This document shows, piece by piece, positions 15,697 to 25,193 of a stretch of 64,000 nucleotides of DNA (positions are counted from its first letter, which is position 1; every line of letters starts with the position of its first letter). The translations under genes were made by a program, and so were the position numbers. The notes beneath the pieces were generated by a model. It had not been told where the DNA came from and searched no databases. It saw only the letters and a program-made list of their open reading frames with translations. The stretch lies in the NCBI RefSeq assembly GCF_014649815.1, contig NZ_BMTT01000011.1:1-64000 (forward strand), written 5' to 3'. This DNA comes from Streptomyces mutabilis. Its GTDB lineage: Bacteria > Actinomycetota > Actinomycetes > Streptomycetales > Streptomycetaceae.

Positions 15697-16113
15697 ATGG
15701 TGGCGACACCAGAGCGGGCGGGCCGGCAGCGACTGATCGGCGGCCCGGGCATCCTGCTGGTGTGGCTGTACGGCGTGATGGTCGTCGGCGCGGTGTCGCG
15801 CTCGGTGTACCAGATCGCTACCGAGTTCGACCGGGCGCCGCTCGCCTACACGCTCTCGGCGCTCGCGGGTGTCGTCTACGGCTTCATCACCTGCACCCTG
15901 GTGCGCGGTGGCGAGACGGCCCGCAAGGCGGCGCTGGTGTGCTGCGCCGCCGAGCTGGTGGGCGTCCTCGCGGTGGGCACCTGGACACTGGTGGAGCCGT
16001 CCGCCTTCCCCGACGCGACCGTGTGGTCGGATTTCGGGATGGGCTACCTTTTCATCCCGGTGCTGCTGCCGCTGTCGGCCCTGTACTGGCTGCGCCGGGC
16101 CCGCACCGCGTAG
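15697..16113 (+). CDS. Small integral membrane protein, unknown function
   Basis: The 138-residue protein has four hydrophobic segments (about 16-34, 48-66, 77-94 and 112-128) with conserved-looking polar residues between (YQIATEFDRAP, EPSAFPDATVWSDFG). The ATG at 15697 has GGAGG eight bases upstream, and lies one base after the preceding stop, which indicates coupling. The general plan resembles the upstream partner, so they may be distant paralogues. The function is not visible. Confidence 0.82.
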   Translation: MVATPERAGRQRLIGGPGILLVWLYGVMVVGAVSRSVYQIATEFDRAPLAYTLSALAGVVYGFITCTLVRGGETARKAALVCCAAELVGVLAVGTWTLVEPSAFPDATVWSDFGMGYLFIPVLLPLSALYWLRRARTA

Positions 16114-16138
16114 CGACGGACCCGGTGGCACGCGCCGC

Positions 16139-16636
16139 TCAGGCGGTGGTCGCGTAGGTTCCGGCCGCCTTCTCCAGGACGATCATGGGTACGCCGTCCG
16201 CACCCTGCGCCGTCCCCACCGTCTCGTAGCCGACCCGCCGGTACAGCCGCAGGCTGCTCTCGCTGCGGTGCCCGGTGTGCAGGCGGAAGCGCTTGGCACC
16301 GCGTTCCTCGACGAGCGCCGACTCCGCGGCCCGCAGCAGCCGGGCGCCGATGCCGTGCCCCTGGAGCCGTGGGTGCACGCAGAGCTTGCCGATGGACGCG
16401 GCCCCGTCCTCGGTCACCCGCCCGCGCACCGAGCCGACGACCTCGTCGCCGAGCCGAGCGACGAAGACGCAGTCGCCGGCGACCTCCTCGCGCACGGAGT
16501 CGAGGGTCTGGACGAGCGGGTCGATGCGGTAGTTGCCGTACAGCGCCGCCTCGCTCTGGAAGCAGAGGTACTGCAGCCGGAAGATCTGCTCGGCATCCTG
16601 CTCGGTCGCCGCCGAGATGGTCACGCTCATGCCCAT
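16139..16636 (-). CDS. GNAT N-acetyltransferase
   Basis: The 165-residue protein has a full GNAT domain: VGSVRGRVTEDGAASIGKL (beta4), VHPRLQGHGIGARLLRAAE (acetyl-CoA pyrophosphate loop, near residue 95) and a closing LYRRVGYETVG. The substrate is unknown. ATG 16636 has GGGAGG ten bases upstream; a second ATG two codons in is possible. It converges with the membrane protein pair and may be co-transcribed after the sigma-like gene, 57 bases upstream. Confidence 0.88.
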   Translation of the reverse strand: MGMSVTISAATEQDAEQIFRLQYLCFQSEAALYGNYRIDPLVQTLDSVREEVAGDCVFVARLGDEVVGSVRGRVTEDGAASIGKLCVHPRLQGHGIGARLLRAAESALVEERGAKRFRLHTGHRSESSLRLYRRVGYETVGTAQGADGVPMIVLEKAAGTYATTA

Positions 16637-16693
16637 GTGTGCATGCCTCCCGCTCACCTGATCCGCTGTGGTCCCCCACTCCTATCCCCGTCC

Positions 16694-17188
16694 TCAACGG
16701 GCCGCAACCTCCGGCGTCAGCAATCGACGCAGACATCCCAGACATCGGGAACGTTCCGGTCCAAGACTGCCCTGTGAGATACCCAACTCCCCCGCGATCT
16801 CCCGGTATGTGAGGTCTTTCGGCGACAGCAGGGCCTCGATCAGCCGGGGGCAGCGGCCGGGCAGCCGGCGCACGACGTCGCGCAGGGCACGGCGGCGGGC
16901 GGCGGCGAGGGCGAGCTGCTCCGGCTCGTGCTCGGCATCGCCGGCGGGTTCTGTCTCGTACGGCCGCTCGTCGCGGCTGGTTCGGCGGCTGCGGCGGGCC
17001 TCGTTGCGGACCGCGCTGCGCAGCCAGTCGTGGGGGTCGCGGGGCGGCCCTTCGACCTCCAGCCGTTCGAGGAGGCGCAGCCAGACGGCCTGTTCCAGGT
17101 CGCCGGGCTCGGTTCCGGACGCATATGCCTCGGCCGAGGCCTCGGCGGTGAGCAAGGGGTACAGAGAGGCGACCAGGTCGGGTGTCAT
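16694..17188 (-). CDS. Sigma-70 family (ECF-like) factor
   Basis: The 164-residue protein looks like a short ECF sigma factor. An N-terminal region-2-like segment (LEQAVWLRLLERLEVEGPP, WLRSAVRNEARRSRR) leads into a region-4 helix-turn-helix at about residues 105-160 (LPGRCPRLIEALLSPKDLTYREIAGELGI, split here by description: SPKDLTYREIAGELGISQGS holds the HTH). No anti-sigma gene is adjacent. The ATG lacks a clear ribosome site, so the exact start is uncertain. The promoter it would read is not identifiable. Confidence 0.75.
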   Translation of the reverse strand: MTPDLVASLYPLLTAEASAEAYASGTEPGDLEQAVWLRLLERLEVEGPPRDPHDWLRSAVRNEARRSRRTSRDERPYETEPAGDAEHEPEQLALAAARRRALRDVVRRLPGRCPRLIEALLSPKDLTYREIAGELGISQGSLGPERSRCLGCLRRLLTPEVAAR

Positions 17189-17262
17189 ATGCGGGTCGAC
17201 GCGACCGCCCGGGCGGTGGGTTGCCCGGGCGGCCGAAGGTCACCCCAACCGGGGTCCTGCGC

Positions 17263-18438
17263 TCAGCTGTTGACGAAGTCCTCGCGGGCCAGCACGCCGG
17301 TGTCGGGGTGGTCGGTGAAGACACCGTCGATGCCGGTGGCGAAGTAGGCCCGGAACGCGCCGAACACGTCGCCGTAGGCGTCGGGCTCGCTGCCCTTGCG
17401 GAAGTCCGCGGGCAGGAAGGGGTTCTCGTTGCGCATCGTGTACGGGTGCAGGATCAGGCCCGCGCGGTGCGCGTCGCGGACCAGCGTGGTCGGCTCGGTG
17501 AGCCGCCCGGCGGAGTCCTTCGGGATGATCAGGTCCAGGGTCGGGCCGATGCCCTGCGCGTAGGAGGCGATCTCCTTCAGCCCTTCCGGCGTGATGAGGT
17601 CGGCGGTCGTGCGCGGGTCGCCGTTCTCGACGAAGTCCCAGGGGCGGCTCTTGGCGCCGGACAGCAGGACGGCGAGGGGGTTGCCGACGAGCCTGTTCAT
17701 CCGCTGGATGCTGGTGGGCTCGAAGGACTGGATGATGACGGGCGAGTTCTTCCGGTCCTTGCCGTACTTGCGCAAGAGCCGCGCGAGTCGCTCCTCCGTG
17801 CCCAGGCCCAGCTTGCGGAAGTAGGTGGGGTGCTTGAGTTCGGGGTAGATCCAGACCTGCTTGCCGCGCTTGCGGGTCTGCTCGTTCTGCCAGCGGAGCA
17901 CCTCTTCGAAGGTGGGGATCTCCCAGCGGCCGTCGTAGAGGGTGTTGTGCGGGCGGTTGGCCGGGATGCGCTCGGTGGCGCGCAGCGTCTTGAGTTCGGC
18001 GAGGGTGAAGTCCTCGGTGAACCAGCCGGTGGTGGAGACCCCGTCGAGCAGCTTGGTGCGCTTGCGGTCGGCGAACTCCGGGTGGTCGGCGACGTCCGTG
18101 GTGCCGCCGATCTCCGGCTCGTGCCGGCAGACGAGGTGACCGTCCTTGGTGGGCACCAGGTCGCCGGCCTCGACGATGTCGGCGCCCATGTCGAGGGCGA
18201 GTTCGTAGGCGCCGAAGGTGTGCTCGGGGCGGTGGCCGCTGGCGCCGCGGTGGCCGATGACCGTCGGCACGGGCAGGCCCTTCACGCCGCTTCCGCGTCC
18301 GCCGCCGTGCCGGGGGTCGGCGGCTCTCGCCGTGCCGGGCAGGCCCAGTACGGCTCCGCCCGCGCCGAGCACCGCCGCCCCGAGGAGCGCCCGCCGTCCG
18401 GTGCCGCCCGTCTGCTCGTCCGACTCCTGCGTTCCCAT
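17263..18438 (-). CDS. glpQ: Tat-exported glycerophosphodiester phosphodiesterase (GlpQ family)
   Basis: The 391-residue secreted enzyme hydrolyses glycerophosphodiesters to glycerol-3-phosphate and an alcohol, a phosphate-scavenging step. A Tat-type signal (TGRRALLGAAVLGAGG, ending near TARA) opens the protein. The GDPD domain shows GHRGASGHRPEHTFGAYELA with the metal and catalytic His/Arg/Glu, DGHLVCRHEPEI, YPELKHP and a final VFTDHPDTG. ATG 18438 has GGGAGG upstream. It is probably monocistronic. A PHO box would be expected nearby but I could not identify one. Confidence 0.93.
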   Translation of the reverse strand: MGTQESDEQTGGTGRRALLGAAVLGAGGAVLGLPGTARAADPRHGGGRGSGVKGLPVPTVIGHRGASGHRPEHTFGAYELALDMGADIVEAGDLVPTKDGHLVCRHEPEIGGTTDVADHPEFADRKRTKLLDGVSTTGWFTEDFTLAELKTLRATERIPANRPHNTLYDGRWEIPTFEEVLRWQNEQTRKRGKQVWIYPELKHPTYFRKLGLGTEERLARLLRKYGKDRKNSPVIIQSFEPTSIQRMNRLVGNPLAVLLSGAKSRPWDFVENGDPRTTADLITPEGLKEIASYAQGIGPTLDLIIPKDSAGRLTEPTTLVRDAHRAGLILHPYTMRNENPFLPADFRKGSEPDAYGDVFGAFRAYFATGIDGVFTDHPDTGVLAREDFVNS

Positions 18439-18842
18439 CAGGGCCTCCCTGTCGTTGACCGTCGGTGCGGGCCGATCGTAGGGGCGCATACATGACGGGT
18501 GGGAGACCGCGGCGGGAACACGCGGGTGCGTCGGGATGTCGTACGGGCGTGGAGTGGCCGGTGGGACGGGACGGGTGACGTGCCGTCGGCTTCGGACCGG
18601 CGGGCCGGAGTACGCGGTCGGTGGCCGCGAGTCCCGTCGTGACGGTGGCTCGCGAGCCCGCGGGAGCGAGCTGCCTCACATCCCCGGCAACCGTCGCCTC
18701 CGCGCAACGTCCCTGCACCGCAGGTGAACGCATGTCAACACCGTGTGACGCCCGGGTGACCCGACGTGCGCGACCCCCTGGGCCGCGAGTAATGTCCTCA
18801 CCTGCACAGACTCATACCGCATCCCCGACACCGGAGGACCCG
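18439..18842. promoter_or_regulatory. Divergent promoter region glpQ / plsC-like gene
   Basis: About 400 bases without a gene. The clearest element is TAATGT at 18790-18795, a good -10 box for the acyltransferase, predicting a transcript start near 18801-18803. That position excludes the upstream in-frame ATGs and supports the TTG start at 18843. Nothing else is resolved. Confidence 0.55.
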
Positions 18843-19514
18843 TTGTCCCGCTTCGCGCTCATCAAGGCAGTGCTCGGTCCGATCATGCGCCTGATGTTCC
18901 GCCCACGGGTGGAGGGTGTGGAGAACATCCCGGGCGACGGCCCGGTGATCCTGGCCGGTAACCACCTCACCTTCATCGACTCGATGATCCTGCCGCTCGT
19001 CTGCGACCGGCAGGTCTTCTTCATCGGCAAGGACGAGTACGTCACCGGCAAGGGCCTCAAGGGCCGGCTGATGGCCTGGTTCTTCACCGGCGTCGGCATG
19101 ATCCCGGTCGACCGCGACGGCGGCCGGGGCGGGGTCGCGGCGCTGATGACCGGCCGCCGGGTGCTGGACGAGGGAAGGATCTTCGGCATCTACCCGGAGG
19201 GCACCCGCTCTCCCGACGGCCGCCTCTACCGGGGGCGCACCGGCATCGCGCGGCTCACGCTGATGACCGGCGCTCCCGTCGTACCGTTCGCCATGATCGG
19301 TACCGACAAGCTCCAGCCGGGCGGCGCGGGCCTGCCGCGACCGGGCAAGGTCACCGTCCGCTTCGGCGAGGCGATGGAGTTCTCCCGCTACGAGGGCATG
19401 GACCGCGACCGCTACGTCCTGCGGGCCGTGACCGACTCCGTGATGACCGAGGTCATGCGGCTGTCCGGCCAGGAGTACGTGGACATGTACGCGAGCAAGG
19501 CGAAGGCGGCGTAG
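18843..19514 (+). CDS. 1-acyl-sn-glycerol-3-phosphate acyltransferase (PlsC family)
   Basis: The 223-residue protein has the acyltransferase motif NHLTFID (HX4D, residues about 40-46), GMIPVDRDGGRGG, and YPEGTRSPDG (near residue 120). It should acylate lysophosphatidic acid in phospholipid synthesis at the membrane. I chose the TTG at 18843 because GGAGG lies six bases upstream and a good -10 box at 18790 puts the transcript start after the other candidates. It ends at a terminator shared with the convergent MFS gene. Confidence 0.9.
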   Translation: MSRFALIKAVLGPIMRLMFRPRVEGVENIPGDGPVILAGNHLTFIDSMILPLVCDRQVFFIGKDEYVTGKGLKGRLMAWFFTGVGMIPVDRDGGRGGVAALMTGRRVLDEGRIFGIYPEGTRSPDGRLYRGRTGIARLTLMTGAPVVPFAMIGTDKLQPGGAGLPRPGKVTVRFGEAMEFSRYEGMDRDRYVLRAVTDSVMTEVMRLSGQEYVDMYASKAKAA

Positions 19515-19551
19515 GGCTGCGGAACGCACGGACACGCAAGACGAACGAATG

Positions 19552-19586
19552 GGACGGCGGGTCGCTCGGTGAGCGGCCCGCCGTCC
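19552..19586. terminator. Bidirectional terminator between convergent genes
   Basis: GGACGGCGGG at 19552-19561 pairs with CCCGCCGTCC at 19577-19586, with a smaller inner stem in the loop. It lies between the plus-strand acyltransferase and the minus-strand MFS exporter and can serve both. Confidence 0.7.
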
Positions 19587-19621
19587 ACGTCCACGTCCAC
19601 GGCCCTACGGCCGCCGTACGG

Positions 19622-21154
19622 CTACGGGTGCTCCACCCGGTCCTCCAGGTGCTGGCCGCGCAGCAGGAACCAGGCGGCCACGGCAGCCGCCAGCAGGACC
19701 GTCGCGCCTACGCCCGCCGCGAGGGTCAGGCCGTCGACGAAGGCCTGGCGGGCGGCGTCCAGCAGGGCCCCGGCCGACCGGACCGGCAGGTGCGCGGCGC
19801 CCCCCACCGCGCCGCCCAGTGACTCGTGAGCCGCGGCCGGGGTGCCGGCCGGGCCGGTGAAGTCGCGGTAGACGCCGGTCACGATGGAGCCGAGCACGGC
19901 GATGCCGAGGGCGGCGCCGAGTTCGTAGGCCGTCTCCGAGACCGCGGAGGCCGCGCCCGCCTGCTCCTTGGGCACGCTGGAGAGGATCACGTCGGCGGTG
20001 ACGGTGAAGGAGAGCCCGGCGCCGACGCCGACGACCAGCAGGGCGGTACCGAGCAGCGGGTACCCGGTGTGCTGGCCGATGACGGTCAGCACGGCCAGCG
20101 CGAGGCCCACGGCGGCCAGTCCGCCGGAGACGACCGCGCGGACCGAGAAGCGCCGTGCGGCGCGACCGGCGATCAGGCCCGCCACCACCGCGCCGATCGC
20201 GGCGGGCAGTTCTGCCAGGCCCGCCTCGAACGGCCGCCTTCCCTGCACCAGTTGCAGGTACTGGGAGAGGAAGAACACCAGCCCGGACAGGCCGAGGATG
20301 GTCAGCAGGTCGGCCAGGACCGCACCGCTGAAGCCGCGGCTGCGGAACAGCCGCATGTCGAGCAGCGGGGCCGGCATGGTCAGCTGGCGGCGGACGAAGC
20401 CGTGGAGCGCGGCGGCGCCCAGCAGGCCCGCGGCGAGCGTGGCCCACGCGAACCCGTGCGCGGCGGCCTCCTTGACGGCGTACACGACACCGACCATGCC
20501 GACCAGCGAGAGCACGACGCTGAGCAGGTCCCACGGGCCCGGGTTCGGGTTGCGCGACTCCGGCAGCAGCTTGATGCCGACGACGACCAGGACGGCCATC
20601 ACGGGCAGGTTGATCAGGAAGACCGAGCCCCACCAGAAGTGCTCCAGCAGGAAGCCGCCGACGACCGGGCCGACCGCCGCACCGGCCGAGGCCGCCGCGC
20701 CCCAGATGCCGACGGCGAGGCTGCGCTCGCGCGGGTCGTGGAAGAGGTTGCGGATCAGGGCGAGGGTGGCCGGCATCAGGGTGGCGCCGGCGACGCCGAG
20801 CAGGGCCCGGGCGACGATCATCAGCTCGGGGGTGTGCGCGTAGGCGTTGAGGACGGAGATCGCGCCGAACGCCGTGGCGCCGATGAGCAGGATCCGCTTG
20901 CGGCCGATGCGGTCGCCGAGGCTGCCCATGGAGACGAGCAGTCCGGCGATGACGAAGGAGTAGACGTCGCCGATCCACAGCAGCTGGGTGCCGGAGGGGG
21001 CGAGGTCCTCGCTGATGTAGGGGGTCGCGAGACCGAGCACGGTCGCGTCGACGGCCACCAGCAGTACGGCCAGCACGAGGACGGACAGCGCCAGCCAGCG
21101 GCCGGGGCGCTTCACCGCCTCGGTGGACTGCGCCGACTGCAGGGTGCGGGTCAT
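19622..21154 (-). CDS. pqrB: MFS drug efflux transporter, 14-TM DHA2 type (PqrB-like)
   Basis: The 510-residue exporter has about 14 membrane spans. Motif A is seen as GSLGDRIGRKRILL, motif C-like AGAAVGPVVGG near residue 150, and a motif-D1-type ALDATVLGLA-like segment near residue 35 (VDATVLGLATPYISEDLAP). The upstream TetR gene ends three bases before its ATG, so they form one operon. From memory the pair matches the S. coelicolor pqrAB paraquat-resistance operon, so the name is inferred from synteny. GGAGAGAG precedes the ATG. Substrates are likely cationic or redox-cycling compounds. Confidence 0.85.
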   Translation of the reverse strand: MTRTLQSAQSTEAVKRPGRWLALSVLVLAVLLVAVDATVLGLATPYISEDLAPSGTQLLWIGDVYSFVIAGLLVSMGSLGDRIGRKRILLIGATAFGAISVLNAYAHTPELMIVARALLGVAGATLMPATLALIRNLFHDPRERSLAVGIWGAAASAGAAVGPVVGGFLLEHFWWGSVFLINLPVMAVLVVVGIKLLPESRNPNPGPWDLLSVVLSLVGMVGVVYAVKEAAAHGFAWATLAAGLLGAAALHGFVRRQLTMPAPLLDMRLFRSRGFSGAVLADLLTILGLSGLVFFLSQYLQLVQGRRPFEAGLAELPAAIGAVVAGLIAGRAARRFSVRAVVSGGLAAVGLALAVLTVIGQHTGYPLLGTALLVVGVGAGLSFTVTADVILSSVPKEQAGAASAVSETAYELGAALGIAVLGSIVTGVYRDFTGPAGTPAAAHESLGGAVGGAAHLPVRSAGALLDAARQAFVDGLTLAAGVGATVLLAAAVAAWFLLRGQHLEDRVEHP

Positions 21155-21157
21155 GGT

Positions 21158-21703
21158 TCACTCTCTCCGAAGCGCGCCGCCGAGCAGCAGCTCGACGATC
21201 ATGTGGTTGAAGTCGTTGCGGGCCACGCGGCCCGCGGCCACGGCCCAGGCACCCGCGCCCAGCAGGCCGTAGAGGGCCTCGGTGAGCCAGGCCGGGGTGA
21301 GGTCGATGCGGAACTCCCCACTCTCCTGGCCCCGTCGGAACAGGTCGGTGAGCCCGGCGTCGATGCGGGCCCAGCCCGCGTTCTGCTCCTCGCCCTCGAA
21401 CAGCTGGTTCTCGGTGTGCAGGAAGGCGAGCAGCGCGGCGGCGGGTTCGATCCCGCGCACGAGCCGGCGCACCGCGTCGGCCGCCGGTCCGTCGTCCGTG
21501 CGGGCCGCATCCAGGGCGGCCTCGCACTCGGCGATGCCGAGCTCTTCCAGCGCCTTGACGAGGGCGTCGCGTCCGGCGAAGTGCCGGTGGAGCGTGGCCC
21601 GGCTGATCCCGGCGGCCCTGGCGACCTCGTCCATGGTCGCGGTGGATTTCCGGGTCAGCAGGGCCGCGGCGCTGCGCAGTACCTGTTCTGGATCGACGGC
21701 CAT
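21158..21703 (-). CDS. pqrA: TetR-family repressor (PqrA-like)
   Basis: The 181-residue regulator has an N-terminal TetR helix-turn-helix (ATMDEVARAAGISRATLHRH, residues about 24-43) and a variable ligand domain. It should repress itself and the downstream exporter. I chose ATG 21703 rather than 21730, because a -35 TTGCCC (21750-21745) and -10 TCTCAT (21727-21722), spaced 17, would start the transcript after 21730. A perfect 8-2-8 palindrome covers the spacer and -10. The name follows gene order in S. coelicolor and is inferred. Confidence 0.83.
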   Translation of the reverse strand: MAVDPEQVLRSAAALLTRKSTATMDEVARAAGISRATLHRHFAGRDALVKALEELGIAECEAALDAARTDDGPAADAVRRLVRGIEPAAALLAFLHTENQLFEGEEQNAGWARIDAGLTDLFRRGQESGEFRIDLTPAWLTEALYGLLGAGAWAVAAGRVARNDFNHMIVELLLGGALRRE

Positions 21704-21722
21704 GAGACGACGATAACCCACA

Positions 21723-21740
21723 TGAGACATTCATGTCTCA
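21723..21740. promoter_or_regulatory. Operator palindrome of the TetR/MFS operon
   Basis: TGAGACATTCATGTCTCA is a perfect 8-2-8 inverted repeat. It overlaps the -10 and most of the spacer of a predicted minus-strand promoter for the TetR gene, so a bound repressor would block polymerase. It is the only such palindrome near the operon. Confidence 0.8.
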
Positions 21741-21796
21741 CACTGGGCAAGGGTGACTCACCTCTCAGGTCAGTCACGGTCTCGAAGAGGCGAGGC

Positions 21797-22768
21797 TCAG
21801 TGCCAGCGCAGCTGCCCGCGCCGCCCCCAGTACGCCTGCGGGTCCTCGACGAGTGCTCCGAGGCGTGCCACCTGGTCTTCGTCGAGGTCGACCACGGCGG
21901 CGTGCAGATTCGAGCCGAGCTGGTTGACGGTCGCCGCGCCGGAGAGGACCACGCCGGCCCAGGGCTGTCGCAGGATCAGCGCCAGGGCGACCGCGTCACA
22001 GCCCAGGGCCGTCTCCTCCGCCACCGCCTTCAGTGCCTCGGGCGCGTACGGCTCCGCGAGGCGGCCGTTGGCCATGCCCTCCTTGACGATCACGGTGAGT
22101 CCGGCGTCGTGCGCCTCGGCGAGCGCGGGCCCGGCGGAGGTCTCCAGCATGTTGTACGTCGACTGCACGGTGCGGAAGAGGGGTTCGCCGTCGACGGTCA
22201 CGGCGAGCGCCGCGCGAATGGCGTCGGCCTGGGCGGGACCGCTGGTGGAGAAGCCTACGCTGACGCCGCGCGCGGCGGCCTCGGCCAGCTTGGCGTGCAG
22301 GTCCTTGTCGGTGAGGGCCGGGCTGTCGGGGGTGAGCGAGTGGATCTGGTACAGGTCCAGTCGGTCACCGAGCAGGGCGTCGCTCTCGGCGCGCTGGCGC
22401 TCGTACGTGGCGACGCCGTGGTCCTTGACCTCGTGCTGCTCGGCGTCGGCGGACCAGTCGGCCGTGTAGGTGTAGCCCCACTTGCTGCCGACGACGACGT
22501 CGTCGACATCGGGGCGTTCCCGGAGCCAGCCGGCCAGGAACTCCTCAGAGCGGCCGTAGGAGCGGGCGGCGTCGAAGTAGCGCACGCCCTGGGCGTAGGC
22601 GGCGTCGAGGAGGTCGTGGGTGCGTTCGCGCATCGCCTCGACGGTGCGGTCGGCCGGCAGGTCCCGGTCGCGGCCGAGGTTGATGTAGCCGGGGCGGCCG
22701 ACGGCGGCGAGACCCAGTCCGATGTTGCAGGTGGGGGTGGTCGCCGCGGCCAGGCGGGCGAAGGGCAT
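21797..22768 (-). CDS. Aldo/keto reductase family oxidoreductase
   Basis: The 323-residue protein has a TIM-barrel AKR layout: GYINLGRDRDLPADRT, GVRYFDAARSYGRSEEFLAG with the catalytic Asp/Tyr, VVVGSKWGYTY with the Lys, DLYQIHSL with the His, and a C-terminal LALILRQPWAGVVLSGAAT for NADPH. It should reduce aldehydes or ketones; the substrate is unknown. ATG 22768 has GGAG seven bases upstream. It stands between the TetR/MFS operon and argH, on the minus strand. Confidence 0.9.
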   Translation of the reverse strand: MPFARLAAATTPTCNIGLGLAAVGRPGYINLGRDRDLPADRTVEAMRERTHDLLDAAYAQGVRYFDAARSYGRSEEFLAGWLRERPDVDDVVVGSKWGYTYTADWSADAEQHEVKDHGVATYERQRAESDALLGDRLDLYQIHSLTPDSPALTDKDLHAKLAEAAARGVSVGFSTSGPAQADAIRAALAVTVDGEPLFRTVQSTYNMLETSAGPALAEAHDAGLTVIVKEGMANGRLAEPYAPEALKAVAEETALGCDAVALALILRQPWAGVVLSGAATVNQLGSNLHAAVVDLDEDQVARLGALVEDPQAYWGRRGQLRWH

Positions 22769-22849
22769 CGCGGACTCCGTTCGGTCGGCTGCTGAGCTTT
22801 TGAAGCTGTTGACCAACGTAACCGCGATGCCCCCCGGGCACACCGGGTG

Positions 22850-24289
<1,440 letters not shown>

Positions 24290-24336
24290 TCAAGGCCGTC
24301 GATGTGCCACCGCTTCCGCACGGTTGCCTCCGGTGG

Positions 24337-24376
24337 CATGCATGAGTATGCAGAGTACTGCATGATTCGTCAATTC
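24337..24376 (-). promoter_or_regulatory. argH promoter overlapped by ARG box
   Basis: On the minus strand, TTGACG (24373-24368) and CATACT (24350-24345) are spaced by 17 bases. The same stretch carries TGCATGA and TATGCA half-sites, with the dyad TGCATGAGTATGCA, in an otherwise AT-poor genome. This is the layout of an ArgR operator; argR lies in the window at 27090-27629. Confidence 0.75.
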
Positions 24377-24485
24377 AGTGGCCGGTTGAGTGCGCAGGGC
24401 CCTGAGCCCGTATCCCCCTGGCCGGGCACAGTCGCCGTGGCCGCCCCGTGGAACGCCGGCCGGGACGGCCACGGCTTCGCCCGGC

Positions 24486-24514
24486 GCGGGTGCGGGTGCG
24501 GGTGCGGGTGCGGG
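24486..24514. repeat. Hexanucleotide GCGGGT repeat
   Basis: Nearly five copies of GCGGGT lie in the gap between argH and the PNPOx-fold gene. It is a slippage-prone tract with no coding role. The rest of 24278-24602 shows only the argH promoter and the promoter of the next gene. Confidence 0.8.
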
Positions 24515-24588
24515 CACAGCCTGCCAGGGTTCGCGTCCGGATGGCGGGACCGCCGACCGGATTCCCGGACAGGCGTACGACCGCCACC

Positions 24589-24594
24589 CATAAT
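24589..24594 (+). promoter_or_regulatory. -10 box of a probable leaderless gene
   Basis: CATAAT lies nine bases before the ATG at 24603, with no ribosome binding site between. The transcript is predicted to start at or next to the A of the start codon. The -35 region is not conserved. Confidence 0.55.
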
Positions 24595-24602
24595 CGTTAG
24601 AC

Positions 24603-25190
24603 ATGGGAAAGACTCACGCACGCATAGACGGCAGGCTCCGCACCTTCATAGAGGCACAGCCCCTCTTCTTCACCGCCACCGCACCCTTGTCCGGCGACGG
24701 CACGGTCAACCTCTCCCCCAAGGGCCTCACGGGCAGTTTCGCCGTCCTGGACGACCTCACCGTGGCCTACCTCGACTTCGCCGGCTCCACCGCCGAGACC
24801 ATCGCCCACCTGCGTGAGAACGGGCGGATCACCCTGATGTGGTGCGCCTTCCAGGGGCCGCCGAACATCGTCCGGGTGCACGGCCGCGGCGAGCCGGTCT
24901 TCCGCGACGACCCCCGTTTCCCGGAACTTCTCACCCACTTCCCGGACATCGACCCGAGCGCGCACGGGCTGCGCGCCGTCATCGTCGTGACCGCCGAGCT
25001 CATCCGGGACTCCTGCGGCTACGCGGTCCCCTTCATGGCGTACGAGTCGGACCGGGACCTGCACGGCAAGCGTTTCGCCCGCGAGGACGACGCCTCGCTC
25101 AGCGCGTACTTCACCAAGAAGGAGCACATCGCGACGAGCCTGGACGGACTTCCCGGGCTGCCGTTGCCGCTGCCCCCCTCTACCGTCTGA
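24603..25190 (+). CDS. Pyridoxamine 5'-phosphate oxidase-fold family protein
   Basis: The 195-residue protein resembles the FMN/F420-binding split-barrel family: IEAQPLFFTATAPLSGDG, VNLSPKGLTGSFAVLD and MWCAFQGPPNIVRVHGRG. Proteins of this group are often annotated as pyridoxamine oxidase-like, but true PNPOx activity is doubtful; a flavin or F420-linked role is equally likely. The ATG has no ribosome site, and a CATAAT -10 box nine bases upstream suggests a leaderless message. The next gene starts three bases after its stop. Confidence 0.85.
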   Translation: MGKTHARIDGRLRTFIEAQPLFFTATAPLSGDGTVNLSPKGLTGSFAVLDDLTVAYLDFAGSTAETIAHLRENGRITLMWCAFQGPPNIVRVHGRGEPVFRDDPRFPELLTHFPDIDPSAHGLRAVIVVTAELIRDSCGYAVPFMAYESDRDLHGKRFAREDDASLSAYFTKKEHIATSLDGLPGLPLPLPPSTV

Positions 25191-25193
25191 GCC

